Of a DNA stretch of 64,000 bases, positions 24,801-33,800 are shown piece by piece. The notes below the pieces were generated by a model, which was given only the letters and a program-made list of their open reading frames with translations, was not told the DNA's origin and did no database searches. How positions within the stretch are numbered: position 1 is the stretch's first letter; each line of letters starts with the position of its first letter. The DNA comes from Neckera pumila (taxonomy: Eukaryota; Streptophyta; Bryopsida; Hypnales; Neckeraceae): NCBI GenBank assembly GCA_963969595.1, contig OZ018409.1, positions 34,547,282 to 34,611,281 of the forward strand. Direction: 5' to 3'. A program made the position numbers and the translations under genes.

Positions 24801-27800
24801 ATACAATATTCTTTGAAAAAATTTATATAGTGCAATATAAAGTAATTAAAGAAAATCTTTATATTATAATTTTTACAAAATTACCTTTGCAAAGATGGAA
24901 ACATTACAATAAGGATAAATTATCAAATGAACAATGTAAGTAGAATCTTCACATTTGAAAAAAAAGATCGCGCTAACATATATTTAGGGAGGTTAGTGCA
25001 CTCAGTGACACATGATTTTAGGAAAAAATCATCACGTATAACTAAGTGTACTATCATATGTTTTCGAGGGTTACTGCACTCAAATTTTGTATTGTGGGCA
25101 CTCACTCAGGGATTAAACCTTAATAGAATGTGAAAATCCATCTCATGTGTTCACTTTATGAAGCATCCTAAATCCTAAATCCCAAAATGCATCTTTTCAA
25201 AACTCTATGATTATTAAATAGAGAATCATTTTTCTTAACTATCAAAATTTTGCTATTATTTGCACTAGTGTCTATTAAAAGAATAGTGTCTACTTTAGGA
25301 AGTCTTCATTTTCAAAAAAAATTATATTCTCCAAATTCAATCTGAAACTCTCATTTAATATTTAAAATTTTCAAAATAGCCATTTTAAATTTTAACCAAA
25401 TTACAATTTAAAAATTTCTTTAAATGATCACAAAATTGAAATTCAAATGACTCACTACAAGAAAACAGTGTCCAAATTGACACATCCTAATTGACTAAAA
25501 TGTCCGAACTGACAAAATCCTATCAAAAAAATGTCCGAGTTCACAGAAAATCGACAAAATAATGTCCAAATTGACAAAAAATTGACAAAAAAATGTCTAA
25601 ATTGACATTGCTCCCTTGTAGTGACTGCAAATCTACATTCATTTTTGCTTGTAATGCACAAATCGATTGCTATAAAAAATTGAAAAAGAACCCATAGGTT
25701 TTTATCATTTTTTTCTCACAAATGTTAAAATGAAAGGATTTGCAGACAATTGAATCCTAAAACTACATGTACAATTTGTATCATTTTAAATTTGCTTTGT
25801 TCACGTTAAGCTTACTCCATACATCTTTATTTTTACACGGTCTTAGGTCTATACTTGCACACGGTAATAGGATTCATTATTTTATAATCTAAAAATTTGT
25901 TCTAAAATTAGTTAAAATTTCACACTCTACGCTCCACACTCATGCGGCAACATTCCCTATAGAACAATGCTAGCGGTTGGTGCTTCCTTATTCTTTAATA
26001 TTACATTTTAAAAAGACATGGACTTTATCTATAGTTTTGTAGTTTGAAAAGTTTCTTTGAAGTTTTTTTAGAAGTATCCATTTGATTTTCAAATATTTCA
26101 CGAAAAGTACATAATATATAGTAGAAAGTATCCTTTGGCTATTACAAAAGCAATTGAATTTCTATAATATTATTCAAAATTGAATTGTAATATTATAGAG
26201 GTCGTTGTGATTTTAGTAGTATGATGGTTTCAGAAGCCCAATTTGGATTGCAATATGTTTTTTTTTGTGTATTTGACATATTTAGGGTATATAAATTAAC
26301 TTATTCAAGTATTACAAAAAACTTCATTTATGCTAAGTTGGATTTAATGATATATGACATTTTCAAATTAAATCATTTTTTGCACTTCCTTTATATTTGT
26401 GAAGTTTTAAAATGACCATGTATTCAATATGTATGGTGTTGTTTGTAAACATGATAAGGTTCAGATATTAAATTGACCTCCAAATGAAAGATGTTAATTG
26501 TTATATTTTCAATTCATTGGTGTATGTCTTGCCATATTTGAATACATACTTTGTACATTTTCACTTTGAACAAGAATAAGGCAATCTGAAATTAATATCA
26601 ACTTTTAGTTATCATTTTCAAATTTTTTAATTTTACAAAGTATTGATTTTATATAATTTGCTACAATTGAGGTTTTAAAGATTTGGAATATAACTAATCA
26701 TTCATTACTAAAATTTGGTAGATAGCAATCATTGCTTAGAAGAATTTAAGAAGACTATTCTCTATGTTCAAAATGAACTTCTTTCTTTATGCATTTTAAC
26801 AAATTGTACATTAATTTTTGTATTTTTATATTTTAAGTACTTTAGGAAATATAACTTTTTTGTCAATCAATGTATCTAAGAACAATAAGTTATGCCACAA
26901 AAGTTGCAAAATAGAAAAGACAGAGCAATATCAAAAAATCCACAAAAAATTGAAATACAAACTTGAATTTTTTTCTCGGAGAGATTATATTTTTACCTTA
27001 ATGAAAAGCTTTGATTCATTCCATTGAGATTAATATGCTTCAATTCCATCATAGAGTTATTAGCAAATTAGTTTATTCTTCAATCTTGTACCAAAGTTTA
27101 TTTCATTATTTATTTTATTATTTTTTCAATAATTCATATTCATATCTTCAAAATAAAATTCGAAATCTACATCAAAATTTCTGGTGCAATGGTATTAAAG
27201 TTAAAAAGGTTCAAATTCAAATAATGTAGTCATAAAACGTGTATTATACAAAAAATATTCTCTTCACTTTAAATGCAAATTTCTTGCAGTCTATATACTA
27301 AACTAATATAAAACATGCCAAAAGATCCATTTATAATTTTTTTGCTTTTTGCAATAGAAATGACAGTTTTGAATAGTTTTTTATTAGAAAAAAGCCTCAG
27401 GACTTTAGAATTACTTTTCTTCATGCACATGACTTAATAGCAGCCTCTCAAGTGTTCATTGATAAAAAAATTAAATTATGTGCAAAACAAATGTTATCGT
27501 CTCTTTCTGATACAAGAAAATTTTAGTAATACATCAAGGCAATGAAGAATCATAGTTTGTATTTTGAAAGTTGTAAGTATGCTCTTCTTAAATCTTTAAT
27601 GTATCACAGTATGATTATTTCTAATAATGCAATTTCTTTAGAGGACTTGTATTAATAGCAACAATTAATTGGAAGGTAGCATGAAGGAAGGTAGCATGAT
27701 TTTAATAGTTATTTATACTTTTGCCACATTAAATTGAGCAAAGTATATCAATATATAATTATTTTGGGTACCATAATATATTGAATATTTTTTGGAAGAA

Positions 27801-30800
27801 TATTGATTTTTGAAATACCAAATAAAATTTATTTTTTACTGGATATAAAAGTTATTTAAGACTATATTAAGCATCAACTTTTCAAATTTTTTATTTGAAG
27901 TTTCAAAATAATACACAAATTATTAAGGTTAGGAAATAGAAAACTTCACACTAACTAAATGATTCCTATACACTCTAATGCTCTCAATTCTATACATTGA
28001 TACGTTGTTTTATTTCATAAGTAGGATTTTTGGTAACTTGGTCAAAGTCTTCAATAAACACAAATTTCTAAATTATAATGAATAATTACAAACAACATTT
28101 ACTTGATCTTTAATTAATTGTTTTTATCAAAATTGCATATTATGTGACAATTGATAAATCAAATCCATTTAAATAAAAAATAAAACTAGTTTTTTATATT
28201 AAGTATAATTGATGATATACTGTATTGAACTTGGTTCAATTATTCCTAAATTTTATAGTTTAATTTATTGTTTATTAAGAGACATTGTTGATAAAATTTG
28301 ATTGGTATTGCAAATATTTATGAGCATTAGAATAATTTTCTAAATAATTAGGAAGCCTTCTTTTGCTCCAAATTTGGATCTTTTATCATATATTTATAAA
28401 ATTATCTTTAGAGATTCAAATATTATAATACAAACATAATGGTTTAAAATTTTTATTTAATTCATTTTTAAAAATGATGATGATTTTTAATATTTGATCA
28501 TTAATTATTAAATTATTATTATTATATTAAAAAAATTTGAAGTAATGAAAAACTAATTTATTCTATTAATGGTGTATTTTAATCTAAATGAATTTTTCAT
28601 GCATATTATTAACAACAAATAAACTCTAATGAATTTTGTATAAACTTCATCTCATCTCATTCATGCATTCATTCATTCAATCATGTTTTATTCAAATTCT
28701 TACATGAGCAATTGACTGACATTTATATACCATGCATTGTGATAACTTTTTGTAAAAATTATATGATTCAAATAATACAATTATGCTATAGTTCAAAATT
28801 GTCATTTCTAGTTCAAAAACTAATCTTTTAAGATGATGTTTATTATTCAAGAATATAAAAACAAGCACATTCATAATTGCAGTTAGAAAAAATAAATTAG
28901 AAAAAATTATATTATGTAATATTATCCAATATTATACAAAATTATATTATACAATACTAGAGAATATTTTTTCATTCAAAAATTGATACTCCAATGTAAT
29001 AGTTATACCAATTGGAAATAATTACATTTATACACACCTCTATCATTTGTAACTCAATATTATTCCTCTTAGTTGATTGAACTTCTAAAAATTCATCTAA
29101 TGAGTAAACTTTTCCAACATCAATATGATAGAAACGCATACTCCACAATTTTACAACTATCTGCAAAAAATCAATCATCACAATCAAAATTTATGTGATT
29201 TTGTGGAAAAAAAATACAAACCAATTGTTAAAACTTTAAATTTAATTGTGTATGTTTTAGTGCTCTTACTTCAAGAGTATTTTTGGGCATCATATAATTT
29301 ATATTACAAGAGATATATAGGGGAAAAGACCTTGTTTGTGCCATGTGTCACTTTGTGCTATTTGGTAGTTACTATATACCAGTGGAGTACATTTGACAAT
29401 TTGAAATGTATACAAGTAGTACATAGTAGCATGAATTATAGGATAGCATCTAAATTATAGTACACATGATTTTTTACCTAAACTATTGTAGTATTGCAAA
29501 TTTTATTATTGTGTTTGCCAACTTGAAATTCTACATCACCTTTTAACAAATTAAGTGATGCCAAGTGGCATCTTATTGAGATGAAATGTAGAATTTGATA
29601 AACTAATGTAGCCTCTACTGAATATTAAATTGCACATCATAAAAAATCAAATATAAATTATTTTGACATCTAAATTTTTAATTTTACAAAGTTATAAACA
29701 AGAATCTTTTTAATATTGAATATAGATAAAAGGTTTGTAAAAACATTATTTTTTAGTAGAAAGGCTAAACCATTTGAAAAGATTTGTTATTTTATTTAGT
29801 CAACTTTCATCACAGCCAAGAGATAGATGCTATTTTAACTTTGTTATATGATTACATATTGAGTTAAAGAATAATTTGAATGACTAAAAATATACTACTC
29901 CTTTCATTTAAGACACCATCAGAATGTATTTGACAACTATAAGAATAAATTTGCTTTACATACCTAGTTTGAATACTCTAAGCTTGAAAATGTTGTAAAC
30001 TAAGTGCTTATTTGATATTTGTAAACTAAGTGCTTAATTGCCATTTTTAGAACAAGTACCATATTTTTGGCAAAAACTTTTTTTGACACATGTAATTGTA
30101 GGATCTTGTATTATAGAATATATGGTAAAAATTTAAAAAATTTCCACCACCGTTTGGATTGCAAGGTAGAAGCATTCAAATTTACTAGAATCATTTTGTG
30201 GGCCTTGCAAAAAGCAGAGCAGCTGCAATTCACAAGCTCACTTTTCTATTAAAATTTTTCCAAAATGCTGGTGCTTCTTTGGATTCTTTTTCCTAAAGAA
30301 GTTGGCTACATGCTTGAAAAAATCTAGATCATTTGGAAGTGTGCAAGATGTCGGAAAAAAATAGTAAGTAGAAGGAAGTAGAGAATGATTTACTATACTA
30401 AATTGTTAAGAATTTTGTTATGAAATTGAAAAATGCCAATCCCAATCATTGCAATGTTGTAATAAACAGTCTACATCCTACAATTTTATTTTTTTCAAAA
30501 AATATTGAAAATTGAGCAAGATAAAGGACTTCAAAGCTTAATTTAGAGTAAAAAATTCATATCTATCCACAAACAAAAACTCCTCATAACTATTGATTCA
30601 TTGATTAAAATGTAATGATTCTAAGTTTTCTACATACATGTAACTCTAGAAAACCAATTTCAAATTTTTGTTTATGAAAAAAGTGATTTTTGCTAATCTA
30701 CTTGGGTTGCTCAAGTTGAGATACAAACTACTTAACCATGTAATCAAAAGTCTTGTTTCTCAACTTTTGATTACAAAATATTACTTTTTAACCATCTTAT

Positions 30801-33800
30801 CAAATTTATGAAAATTGTTGGGCCTTAAAGTTATTCTTCATCCCCATCTTCAACTAAAATTTGGGCCAAAACTAATGAAATCTCTAGATACACAAACTTG
30901 TCTAAATTTTTATGTAGCCAATACCCGCATGTTGGTCCTTTAGGGTTTAAAGGATTTTTAATTCAAAATATGTTAATTTAAGATAATATAAAATTTAAGT
31001 CAATCACACTTTTTTTAATAGATATAATAATTTAAGATAAATCTTCTTAACATTGAATTGAATTTTTTTACATTTGAATATTTTTAAATTTCATTTTATT
31101 TAAAACCCAGGATCTCATTGATTTCTTGTAAATAATTTAAAAATCCAACTAAAAAAATTCTCGGTTTAATTTAAATCTTCTAATCCAAAAATGATTTATT
31201 GTAGTGATAATATTATACCCTCTTTTTATCATTTGGAAGCTTTTTTTTTAATTGAAACTTTAGTTTGTCAACTTGAGCTTTTGTAAAAGGATGAAAAATT
31301 AAGATTTTGATATAAATTAATAAATTTCATCATTGTCTTTAATTTTTGATGTATTCATCATTTTAAAATTTAATGAATGATTCTCTAATATTTTACTCAA
31401 ATGAATTTTCAATTCTAGAAATTTAAAAATTTATCAATCCTATCTATATACTCTATCTGTCCCACTAAAAACTTCCAAATCAGGCAAAATTCTTGTCTTG
31501 TTAAAAAACCTTGTTTCCTAATTTTGATTATTGAATAAGTTTTGGCTGGGTTAGGTAACCTTATAGGGGCAAGTCAAACAATCAGGGAGCATTATTCTCC
31601 TTGATTGTTCGGCCTTGCCCATATAAAGCACCTTGTACTTATTGTGCTCATAAGACAATAGTATTACCGATGTATTTTGTGACTATTTAGGTGCTATAAA
31701 GATTTGTTCATAAAATAGTTTAGGTTTCATTATTACAGGTATTTAGTTGGGGCACATATTTCTAGTATCCCATTGTTGCCACCAACCTTTAAAGCATCAA
31801 AATGATGGAGCTGGCAGCATTTACAAATTATGCTCAAAAATGGTAATTTTTGCATGGATTTTGGGTGCCTAAATGATGGCGCCTAAGTTGGAGATTTTGC
31901 ATAGATTTAAAGGATGGATTACTAGTTTTTGAATGCCTGTATCACTAGCAGAAACACTAAAATTGTAGTTAGTCCCTCGTGGAGAAGCTTTTTGGAGGTT
32001 ATTAGTGGGCCAGAGGGAGTATGAATTTTTCAATTATCTAAAACAACTACAAATTCAGCTATGAATAATTTTTAATATTTTAATTATGCAAAACAAGGAT
32101 GCCATCACAATCTTATAAAGGATATCAAGATGTATTTATTCCAATTTAAGATGACCATTACAATATTTTTAATTGGATTTGAAAAAAAAAATTTAGTCTA
32201 TATGAGTATAGATTTTGTGTTTTAAGTTTAAAATGATACTATGAAGACAAGATTTACAGTTCTTTATATAATTCAATGAAGTTACCTCACGGATTTTCAT
32301 TAACACAATAGAAAATATAATGTTTGCAATAAATAAATTTCTTTTGATGGTTGTAGTTGATGATGATTTTGTCTTCCTTCTTACATAATGTTTCCAAATG
32401 GCCCAGGTCCTCCAAATTTTATACTACATTAGATCAATTAAATTAATTTCATGATTGTAAACCTCATTCATTTAAAATGAGTTTTGGAAAATATACAAGT
32501 TTGTTCTAGTATTTTTTTATATTGTATCTACTAAATATATGTATCAAATAAAAATATATTTAAGTCATACAAAATAAATTAAAACAAATCAATACATACT
32601 TGGCGAAAGACGTCTAAAAACATGATGCACCGAAAAGTATTATAGCCCCTTTCCCATTGATCCAATGGTTCAAATTCTATGAATGTATTAAAACAAGAAA
32701 TATTATCATTCAACAAAAGATGGAATTATCACCAATAAACGTTAATTAAAAAATTGAAGTGAAAAAAAAAAAAAAAAATTATAGATTTAATTCAATAACT
32801 AAAAAACAAAATATTGATACTATATAGATATATCTTATAAATTTATAAATCACAATTAAAAAATAATTCAATTCTTCATTAAATTCACAAATCAAAGTGA
32901 AATTATATTTTAAACATTTTAAAATTTTAAAATTAAAAAAAAAATGTTTATGTTCCATTTTTAAAAACAAAAATATATTCTAAAACATATTAAGCAATAT
33001 TTAAATTTTTTTTAATATACAAATTATCTAGAATCAAAGTTTTACGTATAAAGATAACTTCAAATGCTAAAATTTATGAGTGAAAAATTCATAAGATTTC
33101 CTCTGGTTTTATGTTGTTCAAATCTCTAAACTTTGCTAATTTATCAATAAAATTATATCATCAATATCAAAAAATGATTCAGTATTCTCCAATATGTCCA
33201 AATCTAGTATTTAATGTATCCTAATAATATAATATCATATGAAAAAATATAAGTATTTCTAATGTCTTTTATACAAGCATGTTGTAATGTTTTTTACATT
33301 TATTTTTTATTTTTAGTCCCGTAAAATGCTCTTCAAATGTAAAGAACTTAATACCTTAATGACTAAAATGTCTAATTCTAGCCTCATATTTTTTGAATCA
33401 ATTTAATTAGTTCATTTTTAGAATATTTTTTGTTAAATTTTTTTAACAATTTATGTAATGCTCTTCATTGATTTTAGTTATTTAAATATAGTCTCACCTA
33501 GATTTTTTGTCCCAATGTGACCAATTTAGTTGATCCTTTTCAACCATAAATCCTTTGTTCATTAGGGCTTAATCAATAATACAAAAATTTGGATTTTTTT
33601 CATTAAAAATTGTCATAATTATCATTTTTTATATTAAACTAGCAAATCAATTCTTGTATAAACTTTAGTAGTCAAATTACAATCAATTTTAGAAGCAAAT
33701 TTTCTTTGTTTTGTTTTGAAATATTGAGTAATGAAATGGAAGACCCAACTATATAAAATACGATCTATAGATCATAGTACAATGTTTTTGTAAAAAATTT

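Larger units (their letters stand above)
3229..29037 (-). other. Giant dynein intron 5 (about 25.8 kb)
   Basis: Bounded by the exon 5 donor (GAG/GTGTGT) and the exon 6 acceptor (GATTGCAG), both phase 0. The family segment LQMIE / LASIII is contiguous in my remembered comparison, so no exon is expected inside. The content is AT-rich and made of dispersed repeats, small DNA transposons and microsatellites, listed separately. Stretches not listed (about 6.1-8.5, 12.8-14.5, 14.8-16.8, 20.6-22.1 and 25.6-29.0 kb) show only AT-rich sequence and short runs, with no convincing gene. Confidence 0.75.
29161..32285 (-). other. Dynein intron 4 (3.1 kb)
   Basis: AT-rich sequence between exons 4 and 5, phase 0 on both sides. 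It contains copy 3 of the long dispersed repeat and the hairpin at 31560-31626; nothing else recognised. Confidence 0.7.
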
